Source: Roseateles_E cavernae (lineage in GTDB: Bacteria; Pseudomonadota; Gammaproteobacteria; Burkholderiales; Burkholderiaceae_C). Taken from it: DNA of 64,000 bases. Location of the stretch: assembly GCF_040187885.1 (NCBI RefSeq), contig NZ_JBDPLH010000008.1:62001-126000 (forward strand). The letters are read 5' to 3'. This document shows positions 8,252-15,972 of this stretch, one piece after another; position 1 is the stretch's first letter, and the number at the start of each line of letters is the position of its first letter. Below the pieces are notes generated by a model. It did not search any database. It was not told the origin of the DNA and worked only from the letters and a program-made list of their open reading frames with translations. The translations under genes were made by a program, and so were the position numbers.

Positions 8252-8743
8252 TCAGGCCGCTTGCGCTGCGCTGCCGCCGGTGAACAGCGGGCCGTCCCAG
8301 CCTTCCAGATACTTGGGGAGCGCGTCGTCGACATCGAGTTCGCGAGAGGCATAGAACAGATGGAACTGCGGCCGCAGCGCCGCTGGCAGCTCGCCGCCAT
8401 GGGCGCGGGCGAGCAGGCTGTTGCGGATCACGCGCATGTCCAGCCGGTTGCTGCCGAACAGGGTCTCGCCACAGGCCTGGCAGAAGAAGCGCCGCATCTG
8501 CCGCTCCGGGTGCTTGTACTCACCCAGGGCCGGCGCGCCCCGCGTGACGCTGACGGCCTCGGGTGGCCAAGCCGTGGCGGCCAGCACCGGCAGGCCATAG
8601 AAGTCGCGGCAGGCGCCGCAATGACAGTAGGCGCGTGCCGCTGGGCTGCCGCTCAGTGTCAGCTCGATGCTGCCGCAATGGCAGCTCAGACGGATATCGG
8701 GGGGGAGAGGGCTCATTGCGGGTCGCAGCTGCATGGGAAACAC
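8252..8743 (-). CDS. GFA-family zinc protein (Gfa-like, CENP-V fold)
   Basis: Up to 163 residues. The fold signature is LSCHCGSIEL followed by YCHCGACRDFYG and FFCQACGETLFG, giving the paired Cys-x-Cys and Cys-x-x-Cys zinc sites of glutathione-dependent formaldehyde-activating-like proteins. Most members have no proven substrate. Three in-frame Mets (8743, 8734, 8716) are possible starts and none has a good ribosome site; MSPLPPDIRL at 8716 fits family lengths best. Confidence 0.8.
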   Translation of the reverse strand: MFPMQLRPAMSPLPPDIRLSCHCGSIELTLSGSPAARAYCHCGACRDFYGLPVLAATAWPPEAVSVTRGAPALGEYKHPERQMRRFFCQACGETLFGSNRLDMRVIRNSLLARAHGGELPAALRPQFHLFYASRELDVDDALPKYLEGWDGPLFTGGSAAQAA

Positions 8744-8819
8744 GCGGCTTATACGTCAGCAGCGCGTTGCTAGGGCCGCCGCCCCCGCCCGGTGATGCGC
8801 AGTGCGAACAAGGCCGGCC

Positions 8820-9191
8820 TCAGACATGCTGATCCACCAGCACCGGATTGCCGTCCGGGTCGATCACGACAAAGCTGGCCGGGCCGCTGCCGGCCTCGTC
8901 GGCCTCGCTCTGCAGCACCAGGCCCTGGGCCTTCAGCTGGCGCTGCAGCTCGCGCACATCGCTGAAGCTCGGTAGCGGGTCGGCGTGCTGGGTCCAGCCG
9001 GGGTTGAAGGTCAGCATATTGCGCTCGAACATGCCCTGGAACAGGCCGATCACATGCTCGCCGTTCTTCAGGATCAGCCAGTTCTGGGCCGCGTCGCCGC
9101 CCCAGGTCTTGAAGCCCAGCTTCTCGTAGAAGGCGCGCGAGGCCTCGATGTTCTTGACCGCGAGACTGATGGAGAAGGCACCGAGTTCCAT
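8820..9191 (-). CDS. VOC-superfamily (glyoxalase/dioxygenase fold) protein
   Basis: 123 residues, one vicinal-oxygen-chelate module. It opens MELGAFSISLAVKNIEASRAFY and ends with VVIDPDGNPVLVDQHV, the usual beta-alpha-beta ends of the family. The ATG at 9191 has AGGAGC about 10 bases upstream, which decides against a longer open frame. Family members include glyoxalases, dioxygenases and resistance proteins; no substrate can be assigned. It is divergent from the nitroreductase gene. A CAAGACCTG copy lies at 9103-9111. Confidence 0.8.
   Translation of the reverse strand: MELGAFSISLAVKNIEASRAFYEKLGFKTWGGDAAQNWLILKNGEHVIGLFQGMFERNMLTFNPGWTQHADPLPSFSDVRELQRQLKAQGLVLQSEADEAGSGPASFVVIDPDGNPVLVDQHV
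9103..9111 (-). repeat. CAAGACCTG copy 3
   Basis: In the VOC gene, read Lys-Thr. Confidence 0.9.
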
Positions 9192-9321
9192 GGTTTGATG
9201 CTCCTGGGCTTCAGACGGTGGGGCATCTTGCCACGCCGCTGGTCGGCAATATGCCCCGATTGACGAACGAGCCGCTCTCGCTATGCTCGCCCCACCGCAT
9301 ATTCCTTCCAGCCGCACCGCC

Positions 9322-10005
9322 ATGCACACAATGCCTGCCCCGGTCATGGAGCCCTTGACGGGCTACCGCGAACTGCCCGCCCACACCATGCTGGAGCGCG
9401 CTCGCGCCAGCTACGAGAACCTGCTGCGCCGCCGCACCGTGCGCGACTTCGATAGACGGCCGGTCGACCGGGCCGTGATTGAGCAGTGCCTGCTGGCCGC
9501 CGGCACGGCGCCCTCCGGCGCGAACCAGCAGCCCTGGCATTTCGTCGTCATCACCGATCCCCAGCGCAAATCGCAGATCCGCGAAGCCGCCGAAGAAGAG
9601 GAGCGCACGTTCTACAACGGCCGTGCGCCCGAGGAGTGGCTGCGCGCGCTGGCGCCGCTGGGCACCGATGCCAACAAGCCCTTTCTGGACGAGGCCCCGC
9701 TGCTGATCGCAATCTTTGTGCAGAAGTACGGCATCGACGCACAGGGCGAGCGCTTCAGCCACTACTACGTGCCCGAGTCGGTGGGCATCGCCACCGGCTT
9801 CCTGATCGCCGCCCTGCACGAGGCCGGCCTGGTCACGCTGACCCACACGCCCAGCCCGATGGGTTTCTTGAGCAAGCTCTGCGACCGGCCCGAGTCCGAG
9901 AAGCCTGTCATCCTGCTGGTGGTCGGCCATCCGAAGCCGGGCTGCGAGGTGCCGGTACATGGCGGCATCAAGAAGCCGCTGGCGCAGATCAGCAGCTGGC
10001 TGTGA
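9322..10005 (+). CDS. nitroreductase-family flavoprotein
   Basis: 227 residues from the ATG at 9322; an ATG 39 bases upstream is possible but gives an uncharacteristic leader. The FMN-binding RRRTVRDFDRRPV (about residue 30) and APSGANQQPWHFVVI (about residue 60) are typical of the NfsA/FRP superfamily. The insert FYNGRAPEEWLRALAPLGTD matches a subgroup that includes iodotyrosine deiodinase-like enzymes. Likely NAD(P)H-dependent reduction in the cytoplasm; the natural substrate is unknown. Confidence 0.85.
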   Translation: MHTMPAPVMEPLTGYRELPAHTMLERARASYENLLRRRTVRDFDRRPVDRAVIEQCLLAAGTAPSGANQQPWHFVVITDPQRKSQIREAAEEEERTFYNGRAPEEWLRALAPLGTDANKPFLDEAPLLIAIFVQKYGIDAQGERFSHYYVPESVGIATGFLIAALHEAGLVTLTHTPSPMGFLSKLCDRPESEKPVILLVVGHPKPGCEVPVHGGIKKPLAQISSWL

Positions 10006-10015
10006 GGGGCTGGTG

Positions 10016-10285
10016 CTAGAGCAGGCCGGCCTTTTTGTACCAGCGCACGCAGGCCATCTCCAGCAAGGCAAAGCCAAGCCAGGCCGGAATCAGCAGGGCC
10101 GGGTGCAGCAGCACGGCCGCGACCAGCAGCGGAACAACACCCAGCCAGCAGGCGAGCTTGTAGCCGATGGGCAGGGCCGCATAGCGCTGGCCCTTGGCCG
10201 AGCGGCGTCTGAACTCACGCCGGTTGATCAGCGCCAGCGCTGCCAGGGCCAGGGCGTAGATCACAAGGGCGGCAGCGATTTGCAT
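10016..10285 (-). CDS. small inner-membrane protein, unknown function
   Basis: 89 residues from MQIAAALVIYALALAALALI. An N-terminal membrane helix, a basic loop (NRREFRRRSAKGQR) and two further hydrophobic segments, ending in VRWYKKAGLL. It is convergent with the nitroreductase gene at 11 bases. No family recognised. The start is uncertain because no ribosome site is clear. Confidence 0.55.
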   Translation of the reverse strand: MQIAAALVIYALALAALALINRREFRRRSAKGQRYAALPIGYKLACWLGVVPLLVAAVLLHPALLIPAWLGFALLEMACVRWYKKAGLL

Positions 10286-10374
10286 GGGCTGTCGAGATTG
10301 GCTGCGATTTGCAATGGAGGGCACCTGACTCACTGGCGCGCTGCGCACTACTTTGGCCAAGTGATACTGCCTTG

Positions 10375-10665
10375 TCAGGCCGCATCTTTCTCAAGCTGAA
10401 GACTCGCCAGCAAGGGAGCAATGAATGCCGACGCAAACAAGCAGGCTCCGACTTGATCCGCCCCTAGGTAGAACGCCACGAATGTCAGCACCAAAATTGG
10501 AAGAAACCAAGCGCCAAAAGCCTTGCCGGCGAAAGTCAATTTCACAGCGGCATGGCATGAAGGGCAGGTCTTCTTCGTAGATGCACGCTGGTCCTGCCAG
10601 CCCTTGCTAAAAATTGCCACAACTTGATTGCAATGAGGGCAGGAAGGCTTGAGAAACGATGACAT
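10375..10665 (-). CDS. small membrane protein with N-terminal zinc ribbon, unknown function
   Basis: 96 residues. CPHCNQVV (Cys 9, Cys 12) and CPSCHAAV form a four-cysteine zinc ribbon in the first 40 residues; two hydrophobic segments follow (FGAWFLPILVLTFVAFYLG and VGACLFASAFIAPLLASL). Base composition is less GC-rich than its neighbours and the codons are more relaxed, which suggests acquired DNA. No function is assigned. Confidence 0.6.
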   Translation of the reverse strand: MSSFLKPSCPHCNQVVAIFSKGWQDQRASTKKTCPSCHAAVKLTFAGKAFGAWFLPILVLTFVAFYLGADQVGACLFASAFIAPLLASLQLEKDAA

Positions 10666-11021
10666 GCGGTACTTCTGTCGTTGGTCCAGGCAGGTCCAGA
10701 GGGCAGGTCTTGAATGTGACGGGGCAACTTAGAGCTCAAGGCCTTACGTTGCCGATTTGTGACTCCGTTATTCAAGTGAGCGTTTGGTGCCATTTCTGGG
10801 TAACACCGCTGGTGCATTGGTTTGCTAGGACTCGCTGATGTTGGAGGTGACCTGCTTGCCACCAAACCAGACCAGTTTTCCGTCGTACTTGTCCCCGGGC
10901 TAATCAATCAAGTCGGGCCAATCGGCGTGGCTTGGCAAAGCAGAAGGATCAACGTGCGACCTCAAGACCGGTCGTTTTCGCCGCAAACGAGCGAGCCGAG
11001 CGATCCATCTTCCTGCCATCC
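10666..11021. other. gene-free stretch
   Basis: About 356 bases with no convincing gene; the open frames lack ribosome sites and any recognisable protein features. It has lower GC than the surroundings and one CAAGACCTG copy (10704-10712), the only copy outside a gene or gene remnant. Confidence 0.5.
10704..10712 (-). repeat. CAAGACCTG copy 4
   Basis: The only copy in a stretch without a gene or gene remnant. Confidence 0.9.
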
Positions 11022-11246
11022 TCACCCCTTGATCGCCGCCGCCACAATCATCCCGATCGCGATGCACTTGGCGCCGATCACGATGGCGAGGGCGAGGTTC
11101 TTGTGTTCGACGATTTCTTCCCAGAGCTTGTAGGGGGTCAGCTTGTCGACGATGACAAAGCTGACCCAGAACACCAGCACGCCGATCACCGCGTAGAGCA
11201 CCGAGCCCAGCAGCACCGCCGGTTTGAGCCATTCGAGTTCCGTCAT
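11022..11246 (-). CDS. DUF350-family small membrane protein
   Basis: 74 residues. Two membrane helices (VLLGSVLYAVIGVLVFWVSF and LALAIVIGAKCIAIGMIVAA) flank the conserved loop VDKLTPYKLWEEIVEHKNLA. This is one half of the usual duplicated DUF350 protein. The ATG at 11246 has AAGGAG 8 bases upstream. It sits 61 bases below the DUF4178 gene in the same direction; DUF350, DUF4178, SPFH and polyamine genes are known neighbours in many bacteria. A membrane-stress role is inferred only. Confidence 0.85.
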   Translation of the reverse strand: MTELEWLKPAVLLGSVLYAVIGVLVFWVSFVIVDKLTPYKLWEEIVEHKNLALAIVIGAKCIAIGMIVAAAIKG

Positions 11247-11307
11247 TGCCGTTCTCCTTGTCGTTTCATTGACTGGTAAGTGGTGGGCGGGGGAAGGTCT
11301 TGCCGGC

Positions 11308-12951
11308 CTATTTGTGGCCGCCCCCGCCGCTGTAGCCGCCGTAGGATCCGCCGCCGGTGCCCAGGCGCACGCCGCTGCCGCTGCTGGCACGGCGCTGGCA
11401 TTCGCGGTATTCGTTGCTGGCCTCGCCAAAGCTCTGCTTGTAGCTCTGGCAATCGTCCTGGCTGCAGCCGCGCATCAGCATCACCAGGATGAAGAGGATG
11501 AACAGGGTCAGCAGGATCTTGAACACCAGGCCGTGGCCGCTGGTGGGCGCCGCGTCGCGGGTCAACGCGGCGGTGCTGATCGCCAGCTTGAAGGCACGGG
11601 CGACCTCGGCGGCATCGAGCTTGCGGCCATGGCTCCAGCTGATCTCCTGGGTGCTTCCCTTGCTGCCGGTCTGCTCGCGCGACAGCAGCTCGACCCGGCC
11701 TTCGCCCCTCCACTCGTAATCGGTGACCTGGGCGCGCTCGCCGCGCCGCAGCTGCCAGTAGAACTCGCCCAGCACATAGCTGATCTGGGCCGCATAGGAC
11801 TCGCCCTCGTACAAGGCCTTGAAGCGCCGGCCCTGCCACTCGACCGTGTTGCTGCCGCTGCCCTTGGGCGCGCCGGTCAGCGGCCGCACCAGGCTCCAGC
11901 CCTCGTTGGTGTCGACCAGAAAGGCAAAGCCCTCGCTGCGGTTGTAGAGCAGGTATTCGCGCCAGAAGCTCTGCTCGTCCTCGCTGTCCGCCGCGGGCAG
12001 GTCGCAGCGCTCCAGATAGCCGACCACCTGCCAGGGCAGCGCCGGGCCGCCGGCGGCAAGCGCCAGCGTGCCGCTGCGGCCCAGCGGGATCAGCGGCTCC
12101 AGTGTGTTGGCCTGCTGGGCATAGTGGGCCAGGTCTTGCCCCAGGCCCTTGGAGATGTCGACCACCGCGTGGCATTGCGAGCAGACGATGCTCTGGCTGC
12201 TGTCGAGCTTGGGCGCCAGCGCGGCGCCGCAGCTGGGGCATTCGCAGGTCTTGCCGATGAGGGTCTTGCTGCTGATGGCCTCGCCCTGCGCGTCCTCGCG
12301 CAGCCCGCTCATCGCCAATTCGGCCAGCCGCACCGGCCGGCCCAGCGACCAGCTCGGTGGCGCATCGGGCGGCCCGCTGAACTCCAGGCTGGCCACCTCA
12401 TCGGCGCTGTTACGCAGCTCGGCCACCAGGAACTGGCGCTGCGCATCGGCCAGTGGCGCATGCGGCAGCTCGCCCTGGGCAGCGGCCTGGCGCGCCAGGG
12501 TCAGCGCACCGACGGTCCAGGCCTGGCCAGCCAGCAGCACTTGCGCGCCCAGCACCAGCTCATGGGCCTGCGGCAGGCCCTCGGGCGGCGGTGCCTCGAA
12601 GCCCAGTACATAGCTGCCGTTGTCTTCGGACAGCCAAGCGCTGCGCTGGTTGTCGAACAGCGCATGCCACTCGTTCCAGCTGCCCTCGGCATAGCTCAGC
12701 TGAAGCCGGCCGACGAGGCTGAAGGCGGCGCCGGCATAACGGCCGGCCGCCCCCAGCTGCAGCGGCGAATGGTCGTCGAACAGCTCGGCGCTCGCGCCGA
12801 TCTTGCGCAGGCTCTCGCCCTCGCGGAGCAGGGTGCTGCGGCAAAAGCCGCAGACCGCGCTGGCCGAGGCGGCGCTGGCGAACTCGACCGGCGCGCCGCA
12901 ATTGGGGCAGGCCGCCTGCCAGCGGCGTTGGGGTGTGCCTGAAGAGGCCAA
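11308..12951 (-). CDS. DUF4178 protein with two zinc ribbons and a membrane anchor
   Basis: 547 residues from a TTG start 1 base after the SPFH stop (no ATG near). Zinc ribbon one: Cys 15, 18, 34, 37 (CPNCG...CGFC). A DUF4178 module follows, with RYAGAAFSLVGRLQLSY and WNEWHALFDNQRSAWL. Zinc ribbon two is near residue 240 (CPSCG...CSQC), followed by a second DUF4178-like module. Near the C-terminus a membrane helix (ILLTLFILFILVMLM) precedes a Cys-rich and Gly-rich tail (GGGSYGGYSGGGGHK). Biochemical role unknown. Two CAAGACCTG copies lie in the gene (12130 and 12245). Confidence 0.85.
   Translation of the reverse strand: MASSGTPQRRWQAACPNCGAPVEFASAASASAVCGFCRSTLLREGESLRKIGASAELFDDHSPLQLGAAGRYAGAAFSLVGRLQLSYAEGSWNEWHALFDNQRSAWLSEDNGSYVLGFEAPPPEGLPQAHELVLGAQVLLAGQAWTVGALTLARQAAAQGELPHAPLADAQRQFLVAELRNSADEVASLEFSGPPDAPPSWSLGRPVRLAELAMSGLREDAQGEAISSKTLIGKTCECPSCGAALAPKLDSSQSIVCSQCHAVVDISKGLGQDLAHYAQQANTLEPLIPLGRSGTLALAAGGPALPWQVVGYLERCDLPAADSEDEQSFWREYLLYNRSEGFAFLVDTNEGWSLVRPLTGAPKGSGSNTVEWQGRRFKALYEGESYAAQISYVLGEFYWQLRRGERAQVTDYEWRGEGRVELLSREQTGSKGSTQEISWSHGRKLDAAEVARAFKLAISTAALTRDAAPTSGHGLVFKILLTLFILFILVMLMRGCSQDDCQSYKQSFGEASNEYRECQRRASSGSGVRLGTGGGSYGGYSGGGGHK
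12130..12138 (-). repeat. CAAGACCTG copy 5 (extended GCCC)
   Basis: In the DUF4178 gene, Gln-Asp-Leu. Confidence 0.9.
12245..12253 (-). repeat. CAAGACCTG copy 6
   Basis: In the DUF4178 gene, read Lys-Thr-Cys, 115 bases from copy 5. Confidence 0.9.
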
Positions 12952-12952
12952 T

Positions 12953-14005
12953 TCAGCCGAGCTTCTTCAGCAGCTCGGCCTTCTTCGCGGCGAACTCTTC
13001 GTCGGTCAAGATGCCCTTGGCCTTCAGATCGCCGAGCTTTTCCAGCAGGGCCATGATCTCGTCGGCGCTCTGCACGGGGGCGCTTGCTGCTGCTGCTGCT
13101 GCTGCTGCCGGCGCACCGGCACCGGCCAGGCCCTGGCTCAGCTGCTGGGCCAGCACCTGGCCCATCGCAAGACCTGCCCCCAGACCCATCGCGTCGCCGG
13201 CCACACCGCCGCCGCCACCCGAGGCGGCGCCCTCGGCCATCTTGGGCAGCGATTGCGCGGCCTGGTACTGCATGAATTGGCCCATGTTCTGGCCTATCAT
13301 GCCCATGCCTATCTTCTGGTCCAGGATCTTCTGCAGCTCCTCGGGCAGGGAGACGTTCTGCAGGGTCACGCTCTCCAGCTTCAGGCCCAGCGCGCTGAAC
13401 GAGGGCGCGGTGGCCTCCATCAAGGCCTTGGCGAACTCGATCTGGTTGGCCGCCAGGTCCAGGAAGGGGATGCCGCTTTGCGCCACCGCATCGCTGATGT
13501 GCTGCAGCATCAGGCCGCGCAGCTGGCCGTCCAGGTCCTCGACCGTGTAGCGCTCGCGCGTGCCCGAGATCTCGGTGTGGAACAGCTTGGGATCGGCGAT
13601 GCGGTAGGCATAGTTGCCGAAGGCGCGCAGCCGCACCGCGCCGAAGTCCTTGTCGCGTATCGTGACCGGCTGGGTCGTGCCCCAGCGCCGGTCGATGCGC
13701 TGGCGGGTGCTGAAGAAATAGACATCGCTCTTGAACGGCGACTCGAACAGCTTGTCCCAGTTCTTCAGATAGGTCAGCACCGGCAGGGTCTGGGTGCTGA
13801 GCTTGTACATGCCGGGGCCGAACACATCGGCCACCTTGCCCTCGTTGACGAAGACGGCCATCTGCGACTCGCGCACCGTCAGCGAGGCGCCGTACTGGAT
13901 TTCCATCTCGGCCATCGGAAAGCGCCAGGCCAGCGTGGTTTCGTCATCCTCGGTCCATTGCAGGATGTCGATGAACTGCTTCTTGATGAAATCCATCAGG
14001 CCCAT
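12953..14005 (-). CDS. SPFH-domain protein with C-terminal SHOCT domain
   Basis: 350 residues from the ATG at 14005 (GGGGAG 7 bases upstream). Residues 1-240 are an SPFH/virion-core-type domain (MGLMDFIKKQFIDILQW, DVFGPGMYKLST, FGNYAYRIADPKLF). An alanine/glycine-rich linker follows, and residues 313-350 form a SHOCT helix pair (ADEIMALLEKLGDLKAKGIL). SPFH proteins form membrane-associated oligomers. The linker contains an (Ala)8 run coded by eight identical GCA triplets. It is translationally close to DUF4178, and the two are probably partners. Confidence 0.88.
   Translation of the reverse strand: MGLMDFIKKQFIDILQWTEDDETTLAWRFPMAEMEIQYGASLTVRESQMAVFVNEGKVADVFGPGMYKLSTQTLPVLTYLKNWDKLFESPFKSDVYFFSTRQRIDRRWGTTQPVTIRDKDFGAVRLRAFGNYAYRIADPKLFHTEISGTRERYTVEDLDGQLRGLMLQHISDAVAQSGIPFLDLAANQIEFAKALMEATAPSFSALGLKLESVTLQNVSLPEELQKILDQKIGMGMIGQNMGQFMQYQAAQSLPKMAEGAASGGGGGVAGDAMGLGAGLAMGQVLAQQLSQGLAGAGAPAAAAAAAASAPVQSADEIMALLEKLGDLKAKGILTDEEFAAKKAELLKKLG
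13085..13108 (-). repeat. trinucleotide microsatellite, 8 units
   Basis: Eight tandem TGC units on the plus strand (GCA on the coding strand) encode the polyalanine run in the SPFH protein linker. Slippage would change the linker length in single residues without a frameshift. Confidence 0.85.
13168..13176 (+). repeat. CAAGACCTG copy 7
   Basis: In the SPFH gene; the gene strand reads Ala-Gly-Leu with GGT and CTT. Confidence 0.9.
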
Positions 14006-14105
14006 GGTCGTGCTCCCCATAACGAACGGGCACCGTGCCCGCGCCGAGAGTATCCACCAGCGCCAGGCAGGCGTCTGCCCCACCTGCGGGGGAAGAGGGC
14101 GGGAC

Positions 14106-15239
14106 TCAGTGCTTGCGGCGCGAGAACAGGCTGCCGCCCAGCATCGCCGCCGCCATGCCCCAGAACAGCGGCGCAATGCCCAGCGCCGCGCCCATCGCGC
14201 CGAACACCAGGGGCATCACGGTCTGGCTGGTGTTGATCAGCGTGGTGCGCAGGCCCAGGGCCTCGGCGGCCCGGCCCTCGGGCGCCGATTGGTGCAGCAG
14301 GGTCAGCACCATCGGTTGCGGCGCGCCCAGGCCCAGACCCAGCAGAAAGGTGATGGCCATCAGCACGCCGACGCTGTCGGTGAAGGGCACGGCCAGATAG
14401 GCCAGGCCGGCCACCAGCAGCGAGGCCACCAGCAGCGGCCAGGGCTGGACGCGGTTGACGATGAAGGGCATGGCCAGGCGCACCGCGAAGGTGGCGGCCG
14501 CGAAGGCGCCCATCACGATGCCGATCTGCGAGGGCGTCAGGCCGATCTGCGCGCCGTAGACGGGGATCGCGAAGTTGTAGATGTCCCAGCCCACGGTCAG
14601 GATGGCCATCGCGATGAAGAGGCGGCGCAGCTCCGGCTCGCGCAGCAGATCGAACACCGGCCCGGGCGGGCTCAGGTCATGCTTCTCGCGCAGCGTGATC
14701 TCGGGCAGCAGCCGGCCCCACAGGGCCAGCAGCGGCAGCACCGTGAACAGCGCCAGGATCAGGAAGCAGGCGCGATAGCCCAGCGCGTCGATCGAGATGC
14801 CGGTCAGCATCGGTGCGACAAAGGTCGAGGTCGAGAAGCCCAGCGCCACATAGCTGAAGTTGACCGTGCGTTCCTCGGGCGCGCTCATCTCGCCCACCGC
14901 GTGGTAGACCGAGACATTGAGCAGCATGAAGGACAGGCCCACCAGCACGCTGGTCAGATAGAGCGTGGCGAGCTGGGGCACGAGAAAGGGCAGCAAGGTG
15001 CCCAGGCCCACGCCTATGGTGCCGATCAGCATCGGCCGGGTGATGCCCGAACGGTCGATCCAGCGCCCGGCCGCCACCGAGGTCAGCGCCGGCAGCAGCG
15101 CATACATGGCCATCAGCGTGCCGACCGTCAGCGTCGACGCGCCCTGCTTGATCGCGAACAGCGCCACCGCGATGCGGCTGCCGTTGAAGGCGACATGGTT
15201 CAGAACCAGCAGGATGATGATCAGGGGCAGGGGACGCAT
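14106..15239 (-). CDS. major facilitator superfamily transporter
   Basis: 377 residues with about twelve hydrophobic segments and the MFS loop AAGRWIDRSGITRPM between helices 2 and 3. The halves are joined by a polar loop near residues 185-205 (LREKHDLSPPGPVFDLL). It resembles drug or small-solute efflux carriers, but the substrate cannot be read from the sequence. It ends 100 bases before the SPFH start on the same strand and may be read with it. Confidence 0.85.
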   Translation of the reverse strand: MRPLPLIIILLVLNHVAFNGSRIAVALFAIKQGASTLTVGTLMAMYALLPALTSVAAGRWIDRSGITRPMLIGTIGVGLGTLLPFLVPQLATLYLTSVLVGLSFMLLNVSVYHAVGEMSAPEERTVNFSYVALGFSTSTFVAPMLTGISIDALGYRACFLILALFTVLPLLALWGRLLPEITLREKHDLSPPGPVFDLLREPELRRLFIAMAILTVGWDIYNFAIPVYGAQIGLTPSQIGIVMGAFAAATFAVRLAMPFIVNRVQPWPLLVASLLVAGLAYLAVPFTDSVGVLMAITFLLGLGLGAPQPMVLTLLHQSAPEGRAAEALGLRTTLINTSQTVMPLVFGAMGAALGIAPLFWGMAAAMLGGSLFSRRKH

Positions 15240-15293
15240 CGCGGCTTGATTCTAGGCAAGCCGGCGAGTGCCACTGTCCACAGCTCGCACGCT

Positions 15294-15866
15294 TCAAAGG
15301 CTGGGCCAGACCCCCGGTTCCACTTCCAGGCGCAGGCACCAGTCCGAGGGAATGGTGCCGGCCCAGACTAGGTTGTGATGCGGCAGCAGGCGCCGCTTCG
15401 CGAAGGTCATGCGCGAATCGGCCAGCGCCAGCAGGGTGCTGGCGTTCCAGTCCTGCTTGGGCGGGCTGGCGGCCACGCCGATGGTGGCGCTCAGCGGCGG
15501 CTGGCCGCCCAGCTGGCCCAGCGCGCTGGCGATGCGCTCGCGCAGCTTCTCGGCCAGCGCGGCGGCGGCGGCGATGTCGGTGTCGGGCAGTATCAGCACG
15601 AACTCGTCGGCGCCCAGATAGGCCAGGCCGGCGCCGGCGGGCTGCAGCTGCTGCAAGAGCATGGCCAGCTGGGTCAGCACCTGTTCGGCGCTGGCCTGGC
15701 CCTGCTCATCCTGGTAGCTCTTGAAGTGATCGATATCCAGGGTCAGCACGGCCAGCGAATGGCCCGAGGCCCGCGAGGCCTGGGCCGAGGACTCCAGCGC
15801 CTGCATCAGCGCCTTGCGATCCAGCACACCGGGCAGGGCCCGCAGATCGGCATGTACAACAGTCAT
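15294..15866 (-). CDS. GGDEF-domain protein with degenerate signature (GADEF)
   Basis: 190 residues from the ATG at 15866, which has GGAGC about 9 bases upstream. A single diguanylate-cyclase fold: LTLDIDHFKSYQDEQG holds the metal-binding Asp, and the active loop reads LGADEFVL instead of GGDEF. The second glycine is replaced by alanine, so activity is doubtful. No sensory domain or membrane segment is present, and the C-terminus carries an unusual extension (LVWAGTIPSDWCLRLEVE). It could be an inactive or c-di-GMP-binding protein. Confidence 0.75.
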   Translation of the reverse strand: MTVVHADLRALPGVLDRKALMQALESSAQASRASGHSLAVLTLDIDHFKSYQDEQGQASAEQVLTQLAMLLQQLQPAGAGLAYLGADEFVLILPDTDIAAAAALAEKLRERIASALGQLGGQPPLSATIGVAASPPKQDWNASTLLALADSRMTFAKRRLLPHHNLVWAGTIPSDWCLRLEVEPGVWPSL

Positions 15867-15972
15867 CAGGTGCTCCGGGGTGGCGATGCACCATGCTAGT
15901 GAGCGCTGCGGGCCTGCGGCATGCTCCATTACCCTGGGGGCGGCGCGGCTCGCCCCGCTGTGGTGCGCGGCC

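Noticed and set aside
10822..11133. Plus-strand open frame next to DUF350
   Set aside because: No ribosome site, low-complexity translation, overlaps the DUF350 gene; probably chance.
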